A stretch of DNA of 64,000 nt. Origin: Auriscalpium vulgare. Its lineage: Eukaryota > Basidiomycota > Agaricomycetes > Russulales > Auriscalpiaceae. Shown here one piece after another: positions 35,755 to 47,839 of this stretch. The notes beneath the pieces were generated by a model. It saw only the letters and a program-made list of their open reading frames with translations. It searched no databases and was not told where the DNA came from. How positions within the stretch are numbered: position 1 is the first letter of the stretch; every line of letters begins with the position of its first letter. The stretch is taken from contig JAHBBC010000015.1 of assembly GCA_019915015.1 (NCBI GenBank), positions 1,488,001-1,552,000 of the forward strand, read 5' to 3'. A program made the translations under genes and the position numbers.

Positions 35755-36644
35755 GTCGTTAGGCTAGTAGAGTGTGGATGGCTGGGTATATGCGCCGGGG
35801 CTGCGGGAAAGAGAAAAAGATTGCGGGGAGAATGCAGAGCATGATATAATATGGATATGCGCGGGCGGGGAGGAGGAGCTCCTGTGTCATGTGAAAGTCG
35901 GCGGGTGGTTGTTGTCGGTCGGCTCAAGCGCAAGGCGCGACGGCGGACGCCGCTCTTGCTCCGCCACCGCTCCGTCACGCCCTTCCGCGCCCAGTCCCGC
36001 CTGGCCATCACAACCAACCGCCTCGCTGCATCAGCTGAATCAAATCTTGTCAAAGAATTGGCGAGGTGCCCGTTAGGCCGCTTTCTGACTCCAGCATGTC
36101 TCAGCATGTGTGGTTACGTGGCGCGTGCAGGCGCCCTGTGACATGCATGAGATGCGGTGGTGGGGATAGAGCAGACGGCTGGCTGGCACATGGATAGTCC
36201 GTGGGGGTGCGTCGGCAGGGGGATGATGGTTGGATGGCGAGGAAATGATACGCGGAGTCATAAACGCGGGGCCCCGCACTGACGGCAGCGCACGCCGCAT
36301 TCCGTTGTTTCGCCCCGGGATCGAGTCGGTCCGCGACAGCGATCCAACGCCCGGTCTCTAGCAGTCGGACTGTCTCTCCAACTTCTCCAGGCCGACGAGT
36401 GCTCTGCGCGCGCAATGTGTATGCTAACTAATCTTTGGGCCGCGCGTCATGTAGCTTAGCGGTAGGTCATCAACTTGCCACAGAATTGTGCGCGGATAAT
36501 ATGCATGATGATATAGGGGGTACGATTTGATATCTGGGAGTCTATATACATGTAACAATGTTTCTTGCAGTGTATAGAAGTCGAGGACAATTATAGGGTC
36601 ACGTCTATCCTCTCTCAGCCGTGTTCGCATCCTGGATGGCATCG
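35755..36644. other. Gap upstream of the carrier gene; nothing recognised
   Basis: About 890 bases. It includes the carrier promoter and the 3' region of the membrane-protein gene. Small open frames occur on both strands, such as 36101-36415 minus. They show no domain and look like chance frames in GC-rich DNA. Confidence 0.4.
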
Positions 36645-37239
36645 TCAGCACAATAGTGTATGAACAGAGCTGACATGACTGACGGCGGAGAATATCGTAG
36701 TACCCGTGGCGCCCGACGGCGGTGGCTTCGGCACGATGTGGTAGCCCAGATACTCACCTGAAAAGGAATGAATTTTTCGAAGGTATTTTATCGTGAAAAA
36801 AAACCCTCACCGAAGATGACGCTGTATTCACAGAAAGCATCGAAGGATATGAGGAGCAACACCACACCTCCCACGAATGCCAGCAACCCCATACCCCATA
36901 GTGCCCCCGTCGAAAATCCGATGCCGTCTGCGCCCATTTATAAATATGGCAGTCGCGGGCATATTATCGAGATGAACACTTACTGAAGATAACCACTGTC
37001 CCTGCGATAACGCCCCCAATCATTGTCATCGATAGCCACAAAAGGGTGTAAATCGAGACATGGGGCTTCTCAGCGGAGGGCGTGGTGGAGAGGAATCTGC
37101 CGATGACGACGAAGAGGACCAGGGACGCCGCCGCCGAGTAGTAGAGGGCTACCCACACGCGCACATACATGACCAGTGACCAGCAGGCGATGGGGGCGAC
37201 CACGGCGAGCACATTGAGGAGGTATGGGGTCCAGGACAT
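36645..37239 (-). CDS. Small four-helix membrane protein, paralog 1
   Basis: The start is ATG 37239 (MSWTPYLLNVLAVVAP). Four hydrophobic segments are visible: LLNVLAVVAPIACWSLVMYV, ALYYSAAASLVLFVVIGRFL, TLLWLSMTMIGGVIAGTVVI, and after an intron ALWGMGLLAFVGGVVLLLIS followed by FDAFCEYSVIF. A second intron leads to a short polar tail (EYLGYHIVPKPPPSG) and TGA 36645. I do not recognise the family. The neighbour at 37.5-38.3 kb shares the helix order and the residues SAA.SL, TLLWLS and FDAF. There is no signal peptide beyond the first helix. Confidence 0.6.
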
Positions 37240-37552
37240 GGTAGCGATTGGCTATATCGTGGTTGTTCGTCGAGGCATTTATAGAAGTCGCTGAGGCTGT
37301 GGCTCGACGGAAGCAAACTCGGACGGAGCTCGACCGTCTTCGCCGTCATAGCATCACAGCCGTTATCTGTGAGATCCAATGAGAAAGTTCATGCGGTAAT
37401 GAGCAGTAAGCAGTACGCTACAATGCGTCGGTGCGCGAGGCCTGTCGTCGACGACACAGGCTCGACGCATGGACCGAAAGAGCAGCGTCGGATACATGCG
37501 TAAACTGAACAGTGGTCAGATCACATTCGGCTCAGGAGGAATGAATTTGTGA

Positions 37553-38310
37553 TTAAAGGGAGTAACAGTGCGTGCATGGGGCAAGGGAAATTTCGTGTGG
37601 CACGTGTAAGAGATGCGCCACACAGCACAGAGCCGCGACTCTTTGGAAGAGCGTGATATAGACTTGAGGGAACGACGGAAACCAGCTCATCAGCGCGTCC
37701 GTGCTGTCGTGGTACTCTTCATAGATGTCGCGTCAGCTGATGACGAAAGCACAAAAAAGGACCGACAGCATACGCTGGGGCGACACACCGGTGACGGAAG
37801 CTCGTGATGGCTGGGGCACAGGGGGTTGGCCCGAATGGTTCGGTGGCTTCCCATCTGAGCACGAATTCAGCTCTACCTATGAACAACCAAGACGCTGGCA
37901 ACGCACCGAAAACGACAGTGCCATCAATGAAAGCGTCGAAGCATATAAGCACAACCACTGCAGCTGCCAGACCTGCAAAGAGCCCTATCAACCATAGGCT
38001 GTCATACTGGAAGCCGAGATCGCCTGCGGTAGATGATGAGTCGAAGGGGCAAATAGTCAAGATAAACACACTGACGAAAGAAATGCACGATGCCTGTTAC
38101 GATTTCCCCGACGGCTGTTGCTGACAACCACAAGAGGGTGAAGGACGATACGTATGGCTGCTGGACACGATCCGTGACAGAGACGTGTCTCCCAAAGAAC
38201 ACGAGAAGACACAACGACGTCGCTGCTGAGTAGGCGAGAGCTATCGAAGTGCGCATGTACATGGACAATGTCCAACAGACAACAGGCGCACAAACGGCGA
38301 GCGCATTGAG
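37553..38310 (-). CDS. Small four-helix membrane protein, paralog 2 (5' exon not found)
   Basis: The first readable exon starts after a TTATTAG acceptor at 38311 and gives LNALAVCAPVVCWTLSMYM, then ALAYSAATSLCLLVFFGRH, SSFTLLWLSATAVGEIVTGI and, across an intron (GTCAGTG...CCGCAG), SLWLIGLFAGLAAAVVVLIC followed by FDAFIDGTVVF. It aligns segment by segment with paralog 1, and intron 2 is in the same place. The C-terminal exon (EYHDSTDALMSWFPSF, stop about 37553) is less sure. The start exon must lie upstream in a messy region, so the gene may be 5'-broken. Function unknown. Confidence 0.5.
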
Positions 38311-38339
38311 CTAATAAGGGCAGAGCGGTGAAGTATTAG

Positions 38340-39240
38340 GAGGCCATCGCAGGGGCCAAAGAATAGGATAGCCTGCAGCCGACGTCGAAGGGAATTTATA
38401 GAACACGACGCGGAAGCATAATATGGACACCCCTGTTGACGAGATGACGGCATCTGCATTAATCTCAGTACCAGGAGGAAAAATAACATACGGAAAGTAG
38501 TATGCACGCTCAAGTTTTGATTGTCCAAAAAGCGATTTAGAAGGGTATTTTGGTGTGAACGCCAGCGCAAACCAATCCGAATCGGCGACGCACTCGAGTC
38601 CCCAGGAAGTCCGACCAGTAGACATGGGGGGCTGTCGGCGACTGTGACGTCACATTTGAACATAGGGAACCTTGCGAGCGGGACCACGTCGCCTCCTTGA
38701 CCAGATGCTCTGGTCGATGGCGACGAGCCAAGCAAAAAAGCCGGGCCATGCCTCGTAGAGCCGAGTGACGAGGGGAGTGGTCAAAAAAGCGAGCAATGAA
38801 CATGATTCTCAAGTAGGCACGGCGGAATACGCGTAAGTCAGGATGATTGGGGTCGGAGTGTAGTGCCGGGAGTTGACGTGGCGGATTCAGATGCGCTAGG
38901 TATATCTCGAGCACATCCTAGGTCAGGAGTCCTGGTATGTGTGGGGCACCGAAGGCAATAGATTCCAGAGCCACAGAAGAGCCCATGCAGGCCATTCTGA
39001 TAACTTGGGGTGCTTCAGCATCTATATGATCGCAGACATCCACCTGCTTGACGCACCGGTGCAGGGTTGCGAATGACGGAGTCCGTGAACTTCATCAGCT
39101 CGTCTTCGGAATGCTCCAGCAGCAGCGTCTTGAAGGTGAGCATTGTATGCGTAGTTGAAATCAATAGAAGGACACAAAGGACGGAGTCGGAGACGCGCAC
39201 GCGCACGAGCGCTAAATCTGAGTCGCGGCCCTGCACCTCC
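38340..39240 (-). pseudogene. Probable remnant of a protein gene, family unknown
   Basis: Protein-like text in several frames on the minus strand: SEDELMKFTDSVIRNPAPV, DVCDHIDAEAPQVIRMAC, ESIAFGAPHIPGLLT then a stop, DVLEIYLAHLNPPRQLPAL, YEAWPGFFAWLVAIDQSIW, and ADSDWFALAFTPKYPS. Several frame changes and stops lack splice sites that would mend them. It may be a decayed multi-exon gene. I cannot name the family. Confidence 0.3.
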
Positions 39241-40228
39241 CAATTCGAAGACAGATGATCAGGCTGAGCCTACGAAGGTTTGGAGTCTGTCTGCTCTGCC
39301 TCAGGGAGACTACCCTGCACCGCTGCCATGACCAGTGCTATCCGAAATTCTCGACTCCTCCGACGCAATGTCAAGTCGTGAGATGCTATAGCTTAACATC
39401 ACGGTGCTCGACTACTATGCTGATATAAAGCTGGTCACCAGTCTAGCCAGCCCTTCTTTAATGGCTGTCTGAGGCCCGGCTGAGGCCTCTCAAGCGCTCT
39501 CCTCCCTCTACCCCGAAGTTGCCAGACCCAAACTGGAACCCCGTCATTACCGCGCTGCTCTGTACCTCTCTCAAGCCCATTGCTGTCAAAGAGATCAAAT
39601 GGGCGAGGCTGACAGGCAAAATACCCGGCTGGTACGCACTGGTGGGCGTATGACCACACGAATCTGCATACGCTGCGCGTATTCCTGAGGTAGACTACCT
39701 GTTGTTTATTTAATCTGACCGAAAGCTCCTAATAGTGGTTTGGCATGAGAGATGGGTACGTTGGGAAGCACTGTGCGTAATACACATGCCTCTGACCGAC
39801 GGACATGACAGTGACCAGCAGTGACAGTGGCGGTTGATCCTATCCTTAAATTTACAACACGGCACGGGTCTGCTGTCGGCACCGTCAATGAAAGTCTGAT
39901 CAACTCCTATCCTCTTGCATATCATGCTCCGGTTAGGTCGAGCAGAGGACCCCTGCGAAGTGTTATCCTATCCTATCCTGTCTAATCCTGTCCTATCCTG
40001 CTACCGCCGAGCGCAGCCGTGCAAGATGATTGTTTTGCGGCTGATTAGTCGTGCTCACACTGATTATTAACAATATAGTAGATGATTAGAAGGCCACCGG
40101 AGGCTGTAGTCGCATGCCCGACGGGTGGCTCCGTCGGTGAGACTCGTGTGCTGAATCCATAATCTCCAAGACGCTTATAAGCCAGCGCAAGGGTTTCCGA
40201 AGGATGCAACGGCCCACGTCTAGATTGC
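39241..40228. other. Gap upstream of the reductase gene
   Basis: About 990 bases with scattered stops and no convincing gene. It contains the short pentamer-like repeat noted separately and presumably the promoter of the reductase at 40229. Confidence 0.4.
39964..40001 (+). repeat. Imperfect TATCC / TAATCC short tandem repeat
   Basis: About 38 bases of TATCCTATCCTATCCTG units with TAATCC and TGTCC variants. The units are too few and too irregular to be an interstitial telomere. Confidence 0.7.
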
Positions 40229-41494
40229 ATGGCGCCACCCCTCAGACAGAAGGCTGCGGTTGTAGGCGAGAACGGCACCGCTGTACTCACTGAAGTCAAT
40301 GTACCTAAGGTAGGACCGGGTCAGATTCTCGTCAAGGTCATCGCAGCGGCGCAGAATCCTGCAGACTGTGAGTGACTTGCTCCATAAGCGACCGCATACT
40401 TACATTGAACAGGGAAAACTGCCGCAAGCGAGCAAGCCACAGGCGCAGTACTAGGTCTCGACTATGCAGGAGTAGTCGAAGAGATCGGACCAGATGTTCC
40501 TGTGGGGCTGCGCTACGTCGGGGAGCGCGTGTGTGGTTTCGTCAAGGGTAGTAAGTCCGAGCTGTCCGCTAGTGACGTCTTCCGACCCTTGACCATTCCA
40601 AACAGACGTTGGGCCAACTGGCGCGTTCTCCGAATATCTCGTCGGAAGCGCAAAGTTGGGAGTCATCCCCATCCCGGCGGGCTGGTCCTTCGAGGACGCA
40701 GCGCAGATCGGCGTGGCGGCGTTCACGGCCATACAGGCCCTCTGGGAAGCGCACAAGGACCTCCCTACGCCTCTTGCGCCCACGACGACGCCCGTCCCCA
40801 TTCTTGTGTATGGCGGCTCGTCGGCCGTCGGATTCTACACTATTCAGTTCGCAAAGCTCTCCGGCCTGCGCGTCCTCGTGACCGCTTCCCCCCACAATTT
40901 CAAACTGCTCAGAGAGTACGGGGCGGATGAGGTTTTCGATTACAAGGATCCGCAGGTGTCGCAGAAAATCAAGGCAGCGACCGGGGGCAAGCTGAAGCAC
41001 GCTGTGGACACGATTTCCGCCGGGGACATCATCGCGGCTGCCTTCGGCGAAGACGGCGGCCATATCAGCCAGATCCTGTGGTATCCGAGCCCGAAGGAGA
41101 ACGTAACGGTCCACTTCGTCCTCGTATATGACCTTCTTGGCGAGGTATGTCCAGTGATTTCAGTTGCCGAACACCTTCCCTGACCATCGAGTCGATGCTG
41201 TGCCAGGACTTCGAGACACCGAGACCCTTCAAGGCAACGCCGGAATACCGCGAACACAGCGAGAAGTTCGCCAAGCTTTTAGTTGAGATTTTGGCCTCAG
41301 GCAAGGTGAAGCCGATGCCGAAGCAGATCTTGCCGAAAGGCCTAGCGAGCGTGCAGGAAGGGTTTGACTACATGACGAGCGGAAAGGTGTGTACTATCAG
41401 TTAGCGTCGCTGCGTATGTTGGTTGATCGTGTCCTAGGTTAGCGCGCAGAAGATCACCTACAGAATTGCTGATACTCCCGGAGTGAGCGCGTAG
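40229..41494 (+). CDS. Zinc-independent medium-chain dehydrogenase / trans-enoyl-reductase-like protein
   Basis: An NADPH-dependent oxidoreductase of the medium-chain superfamily; fungal members of this branch act as quinone or enoyl reductases. The start is ATG 40229 (MAPPLRQKAAVVGENG). The GroES-like domain has VGPGQILVKVIAAAQNPADWK and LGLDYAGVVEEIG; the zinc-ligating cysteines of alcohol dehydrogenases are absent. Then GAFSEYLVGSAKLGVIP, DAAQIGVAAFTAIQALW, and the Rossmann nucleotide loop VYGGSSAVGFYTIQFAKL. It ends LPKGLASVQEGFDYMTSGKVSAQKI at TAG 41494. Five or six exons join in frame. No biosynthetic cluster partners lie alongside, so the substrate is open. Confidence 0.86.
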
Positions 41495-42505
41495 AGTAGC
41501 ATCAAAGCAAATACATGTGTAGTGCTGAGTTGTGCTGAGAAAGAAACTTCTGGAATGACGTCTCATCAGTTCATATGCAAAGCTGCGGGGGTATTTCCCA
41601 AAATCGAGTGCTTTGCGCAAACAGTAAGCAGACAGAGTGCTCGAGGAGGTGCCGTCGGTGAGTTTAGTATTCGCCCTACATGCGGCGTCGCGCGCGTGAG
41701 CTTGTGGAAACAATCGAGCTTCATACCCAGTCGCCTTCTGCAAGTCGACATGATCGCGCACATACAGAAAATAGCAGCAAATGGTCCTGCAGGGTATTCC
41801 GCCTTCCTCCACGCTCCAGCCCTGCAGATTACCCAGCCTACCTTCCATGTCCAATCTGATCCACCTGTCGGCCGCACATCTCGAGATACTTGGACACGCT
41901 CGGCAGGTGTTGTCGGAAGTGTGCCGGGTGCAGAGCGCGCGGATGTAGGACTTCGACCAGCGAGATGACGGCGCGATGCGGGGAGCCAGGGTGGGGATGG
42001 ACGCGAGCCCGGAGTCAAATTTGACGCATGTACGACCTCGTCTGATGCAAATAGAGGGTGAATACACTAGCAGCAGTGATCGGCTTCTCGCTGGCAGCGG
42101 CGGTGAGCTATTGGGCTCTATCTGGGCGGCAGCTCTGCTTTCCATTCCTCCATGGTATTCGTGGGCTTCAGCTGGCAATGCGGCGAAAATGATGATGGAG
42201 TGCCTGATTGGCCGCGTCTCGAGCGTGAACTTCAAGAGTCACAGCACATATCCCAGGTTTGGACGGCCTTCAAGCGTTCAACATTGGAGGGACGAGAAAG
42301 CAGGCCAGTGGGATACAGGCAACTTCAGGCCAAATAATGATGGTCTGAGGTGACAGAAAGATGAAGGCAGAGAAAAGAAGCTGTGCCGCCGCTGACAATG
42401 AGCCGCTCCCAGTTAGCCGCTCCGATGCGGACTCGAGATGCTCTTGACACATCCCATCGCCGCTCAAGCCTCATTCAGTGTCCCTCGCAACGAATCCCTC
42501 GCTAA
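41495..42505. other. Gap between reductase and ELP6
   Basis: About 1 kb. Long open frames occur on both strands (41522-41968 plus, 41342-42235 minus), but neither shows a family signature, and the minus one overlaps the reductase's last exons. I treat them as chance. Confidence 0.35.
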
Positions 42506-43405
42506 ATGCTCAACTTGAACGAGTTTTGCTCTTCGAGGGCGCTGGTGCTCATCACCGATGAACTCGCTTCCCCTGCGGACTTTTTGCTGCACCAACTCGT
42601 CATCGGACATCTGAAGGGACGACCCTCGAACAAATGCGTCGTGGCATCGCCATCTGGGGACCTTAATCGATGGAAAGCCGTGTCCTTGCGCTCTGTACGC
42701 CAATGCTCACTCAGCATACGTTCTATGTCGTGTTCAGTCTGTTTTCTTAGGGCATCGACGTCGCGCAGAAGCTGGAAGATAAATCCTTTGCCTTCCTCTC
42801 ACTTGGAGAGGCAATCACACCCTCCATGGACGGCGCTGAACACATCGTTCTGTCTGCTGTGCTATCATCTATCCGACATGCCCTGGAAGGCGCCGGAACT
42901 GGTCAGGAAGTCCTAGTGATCCTCGACGACACCGCGATCCTCGAATGGATCGGCCACTCAACAACAGTGATAACCCGCTTCTGTCGTTCATTAGCATCGT
43001 TTTGTGCCCGAGTACGTCGGACCTTGCTTGGAGTACGGAAGGAACGCGCCTGACAGTAAGTCATACTAGGTTAACGCATCGCTCATCATCCGCCACCATG
43101 TCGTCAACCCGGAAGAGCCAGATCCTGTGCTGCGGACCCTCTTCCAGCTGTGCTCATACCATGTGGAGGTTCGCCCTCTTTCTAGCGGCAAGAGTGGCGC
43201 CGTGAGCGGACAGGTGGGTGTTCTCCCGTTCATCACTGCTAGTTGTCCGGACCCATACGACTCGGAGCAGGTGGTCATCCACGCAGGGGCCTCCCTAGAC
43301 TCTGATCCAAGGCGCGAAATTCCGAGGGGACAGGCCTTGCAGTATCGGTTGAATGATCATAACGTTGTATACTTCGAGCGGGGCACTGGGGCGGCGGTCT
43401 TGTGA
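42506..43405 (+). CDS. ELP6: Elongator complex subunit ELP6
   Basis: A RecA-like accessory subunit of the Elp4-5-6 ring, which assists Elongator in tRNA wobble-uridine modification. The start is ATG 42506 (MLNLNEFCSSRALVLI). Family text includes LITDELASPADFLLHQLV, VVASPSGDLNRWKAVS, the spliced GIDVAQKLEDKSFAF, EVLVILDDTAILEWIG, and after the second intron NASLIIRHHVVNPEEPDPV with VEVRPLSSGKSGAVSGQV. It ends YFERGTGAAVL at TGA 43405. As usual for ELP6 there is no canonical Walker A. The second intron uses GTACGT...ACTAG, giving FCAR-VNASL. Confidence 0.88.
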
Positions 43406-45474
43406 AGTTACAAGTACGTAACTTATCATCTTTGCGATGCGATTCTGAGCGCCTTTATTTCTCAGATACCTGCACGACGTATGGACCCATTTTTACAAGG
43501 ATTGTGCACAGCGTAGACTTCGCTCAGTGCAGGTTGCACCTCCGATCTTATACGACCCCATCCCCCCATTCCCCATCCACCCCACCGTAAAATGAACCAA
43601 GCAAAACAACATAAAACTACCACCACCCCTTTACAGTGGTACCTGGGCGACTCTCCTGATGTGAACGTGTCTCCCGTCTTTGCCCAAGCTCTCAGGATGC
43701 GCCAGGACCATGTCAGCAAGCAACGATCTTGACAGTAGAGATCTGCAAGGTGTCGTATCCTACGACATGTCGACATGGCGAGTACTTGCATCCATATCCA
43801 TGGGCGGAAAGTTCATTAAGAAAACCAGGCTTCGGCGCCTTATCGACGACGACCTTGTTATACCGAGCGCTGAGCCCTTCAGCCTAAAAGCGGGCTAGTT
43901 CTCGGGCTGCCCGTCTCCCGCAATATCGGGTCGTCCTGGCGTTTAGTACACTGTCTAAGCCGCCTCGCAATGTCCGGTCGTTGCCAGTTGACAAACGGTG
44001 CGCGACGACGTTATTATCGTGTCTCCCGTCGCGCTCAACCCCTGCGCCATCTACTGTTAGGCATCGTATGGCATACTTGTCATGAACATAGCCCACTACG
44101 CGCACCGTCCTTCCTCACGTCGCCCGCGATGCATATATTGCGCCAAGTACTCTCTCTGCCGACCCGAGACCCCGACAAGCCCTGGCCCCGATTTAATTGC
44201 CCTTCGGCGGCGCTTCCAGGACATATGCATGGACCTTCGCCCTTCCCACCGCCTCTTCACCTAACCGCCCGACCCCGACCCCGATCCAGCCGTCGACCCC
44301 CCTCCCCGCGGTCCTTCGCCGGCGCAGCGCGTCCTCGACGACCGTCCGCACCATCGCTCACGTTCCGCCGCGAGCTGAACCTCAGCCTCTGGGGGCCGTG
44401 CACGAAATTGCGTATATGGACGACGGGCGCACCAGCGTCCCAGGCTCGGGGGTGTGCGGCTTGATGAGGCGACGTGCATGACGATGGGCATGAGCAGGAT
44501 AGAGCAGGTCGCTTTTCGTGGCTTCGTCGTGCTACCCGGTGGAGACTCACTGTGAGTGTATGGCGCTTTGGTACCGTGATGCTGCCGATCCCAATGGTTG
44601 GGGGTAGTTACTTAGTCCTCCGAATGCAATCTATCTATCATTTATAATCATTATATGGGGGGAGCGGATTTGCGCGACTGAAATGAGTCGCCTCGGTCTC
44701 AGCAGGTCGCCTTGTGCGGAAGAGTCGTTCCGTCGACCAGGTTAAGTATTTTGGAACCGATATCTTGCGTAGAACGGCTGTCACGAACGCGCGTAACTTT
44801 GTCGATCGCTGATTGTCGGACGGACACGAGCGTGCCTCGAGCCTCGAGGCATTAGAAAACACTTCACGCTGACGAAGTTGACCTTTCCTCTCGTCTGCTC
44901 TGACCAGCGTAGTAGTCCACCTCTCCTATGCCTCTTTGAGCTCGAGCAAGTCACCACGTAGACCTGCTTGACTTTAGCATGGCTATCCCGATTCGTAAGT
45001 ATTCACTGGCGGCAGTGAGCACTTGCCCGGCGATAACTGGAGTACCTAGTGAGTCTTTCTGCACATTTCTGGGCAACATCCTTCAAGGCAAGACCACTAC
45101 AACTGCTACTATTTGGAACTTCCTCCCCCGAATCTCAGAGTCGGCGCAAGATCACGTTGCTGTGTCACCGTCACCCCCGAACGTGTCCCGAACGAGGCGT
45201 CTGGCACGGTGAGGCGTCTGGGGTCAGTCATCTCTCTGGCCGGCTGCTGGGCGGGCAACACTGCCTGAACAGCTTCGCGGCCGCCAGGCGGTGTAGGAGG
45301 CGTACAGGTATGTCTCTCGAGCAGAGACTCGGAGGCTGAGAGGCCTCAGCTCATGCGGAATGGCGTCACGGGCCGATGATGCCGAGTGGGGCTGGCAGGG
45401 CTAACACGCACAAACACGGGTACGTTATCAGGCGCACACGCATACGACCCCCGGGCTTGTTTCGAACCACAACC
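43406..45474. other. 2-kb gap between ELP6 and subtilase; no gene supported
   Basis: Several short frames (43462-43791 minus, 43680-43898 plus, 44257-44550 minus, 44979-45212 plus) lack recognisable content and coherent splicing. A GC-rich part at 44260-44400 and the subtilase promoter are included. A fast-evolving small gene cannot be excluded. Confidence 0.35.
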
Positions 45475-47034
45475 ATGTCGCCAATCCTCCCCATATCTCT
45501 CTTTTCCTTGTCTCTGGCAGCCTCAGTGCTTGCCACGCCGCTCTCTACCAGCCACTCTTACGGTCCTCTCGAAGGAACCCCGTTCACTCTCGCACCCGTG
45601 CTCACAGCTGCGCACGAAGCCCCCCATGGCCTCATCAACAACTCTTACATCGTCATCTTCAAGCAGGACACGACCGCCGCGACGCTGGGCGGCCACGTCA
45701 ACTTCTTGCAGACCGCGCACGCTGAGGACCCGTTGCTCGACGACGACAGCGGGCTCCGTCATGTCTACGACGGTCACGTGAAAGGATACGCGGGGCACTT
45801 CACCGAAGGAGTTCTCGAGCGGATACGACAGATGCCGGAGGTAGCGTACATTGAGCGCGATCAGGTCATCAAGACCCAGGATGTGCAGCGCTCCGCGCCT
45901 TGGGTACGTCGCCCGCAGCACGTCTGATGGCGTGTATGACTCACACGCCTGTTAAAGGGTCTTGCCCGTATCAGCCATCGCCCCAGGCTCACGTTCGGCA
46001 CCTTCAGCAAGTACGAGTTCGAGGAGCTTGGTGGCGAGGGCGTCGATGTCTATGTCATTGACACTGGTATCAACGTCAAGCACAAGGAGTTCAAGGGCCG
46101 CGCGTCATGGGGAAAGACCATTCCCCTCAACGACGTGGACGAGGACAACAACGGCCACGGCACGCACTGCGCGGGTACAATTGCCTCTGCCAAGTACGGC
46201 GTAGCCAAGGCAGCCCATGTTATCGCCGTGAAGGTGCTCGGCTCGAACGGCAGCGGCTCCATGTCCGACGTCGTTGCTGGTGTCGACTTCGCCGCGAAGG
46301 CTGCTTCTGTCAAGGCTGCGGAGGCTGCTGCGGAGGTGAAGGCGACCGGCTCGACCAAGCACAAGGGTTCCGTCGCCAACATGAGCCTTGGCGGTGGCAA
46401 GTCGCGCGCCCTCGATGACGCCGTCAACGGTGCTGTGGATACCGGCCTCCATTTCGCTGTCGCCGCTGGCAACGATAATCGTGACGCGTGCTCGTACTCC
46501 CCCGCCGCTGCGGAGAAGGCCGTCACCGTTGGCGCGTCCACGCTTGGCGACGAGCGCGCGTACTTCTCCAACTTCGGCCCTTGCGTCGACATCTTCGCAC
46601 CCGGCCTGAACATCCTCTCGACCTGGATTGGCAGCGAGACCGCCGTGAACACCATCTCTGGCACGTCGATGGCCTCCCCACACACCGCCGGCCTGCTCGC
46701 ATACCTTCTCTCCATCTACCCGTCGACGACGTTCAACCCCGCCGCCGCGCCGTTCGTTCCCCTCGCGCTCAACGCACAGCGCCCCTTCACGGGCTCGTTC
46801 ACCGGCCTCTACGGGATGGCGTACAGCGTCATGCCGCGCTGGGTCGCGGGCTTCATGCCCCCGCCCGCGCTCGTCGAGGCCTTCACTGACGCGCCCGCGG
46901 ACAACGAGTTCAAGCCGTTGAGCCCGTCGGATCTTAAGACCGCGCTCATCGGGCTCGGGAGCAAGGGCCTGCTCGCGGAGATCCCGTCAGACACTGTCAA
47001 CCTACTCGCGTTCAACAACTTCACGCGCTCGTGA
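45475..47034 (+). CDS. Subtilisin-like serine protease (S8, proteinase K / PrB branch)
   Basis: A secreted or vacuolar endopeptidase. The start is ATG 45475; residues 1-20 (SLFSLSLAASVLA) form a signal peptide. An I9 prodomain follows (NSYIVIFKQDTTAATLGGH, VLERIRQMPEVAYIERD), then after one intron the mature domain (GLARISHRPRLTFGTF). The catalytic triad is Asp in VDVYVIDTGI, His in NGHGTHCAGTIAS, and Ser in ISGTSMASPHTAGLLAY. The oxyanion Asn region is VAAGNDN. The C-terminal extension of about 90 residues is Pro/Phe-rich, as in cerevisin-like vacuolar proteases. Only one intron (45904-45957) is needed, unusually few for this window. Stop at 47034. Confidence 0.93.
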
Positions 47035-47839
47035 GCAGTGGAGGTGGATTTTGGGAGCAAGAGGGGCGAGGAGACGCTGTGACTTGGTTGGGAGATGGCT
47101 GCACGTGGTTTCTGGTTCCGTTCGTCTAGTATGAGACGACTACTTTGCCATCTTGTAGTAATATATTTCATGATTGCTTGTGTACCGCTTTACAAGGCCG
47201 TCTGATTGCTGTCTGAAGAAATGCATTCGTGGAAACCGGAAAGTGAGTTCAGATCGAGAGAGCGAACGTGATCGACCGCACGTCAGTGCCTCCTCTGCCG
47301 CCGTCATGACGCTGCACTGTTTCTTTGTCTACCAGTCAAACACTCCGCATACACGCACCATTGCTACGAGCTAGCGCACCTATAGCATGTCGCCTCGTGC
47401 CCTCACATAGGCGCAATCACACTCTCATCTCAACCACATCACCTGCTGCGCACTTCCAGGACTTGCCTGCCCAGTGCCCTTCGCCCTCGCCCCATCATCC
47501 ATCTCCTTTCAATCCATCTTGACTTCCCGGCAGCACAAGGACTCATGCCCATCCGCAGTCGATATCGCTATGATCCCGGAACGCGTATCGACGGAGCGCC
47601 AACACCGAGTCCTCTTCGGGCGCGTGAATTACTGTGAAGGACGATTCTGGTGTACGATTCTGAACTGCGCAACCCCCACGACCACGACGCGGCACTACAA
47701 AACAGCAGCCTGTTCGGTCAGGAGGTTGGATTCTCCCCAAGCCTGCACATCCTCAGGTTCGTTTGCGCTCACCGATCTAGGCTTTGATACTTACATACCT
47801 GATATACGTCCACAGCGCAAACTAAAAGATCAAGTCTCA
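47035..47839. other. Gap and possible 5' leader of the DDX60-like gene
   Basis: About 800 bases. The reading frame of the helicase stays open upstream to 47474, with other ATGs (for example at 47570). The text there has no family similarity and I read it as leader. The subtilase 3' region is at the left. Confidence 0.4.

Noticed and set aside
39964..40001. Interstitial telomere repeat
   Set aside because: Units are TATCC/TAATCC/TGTCC mixtures, only about 38 bases long, and not a run of TTAGGG or its complement.
46050..46715. Long minus-strand frames opposite the subtilase
   Set aside because: They overlap a well-supported S8 protease in GC-rich DNA and have no family similarity.
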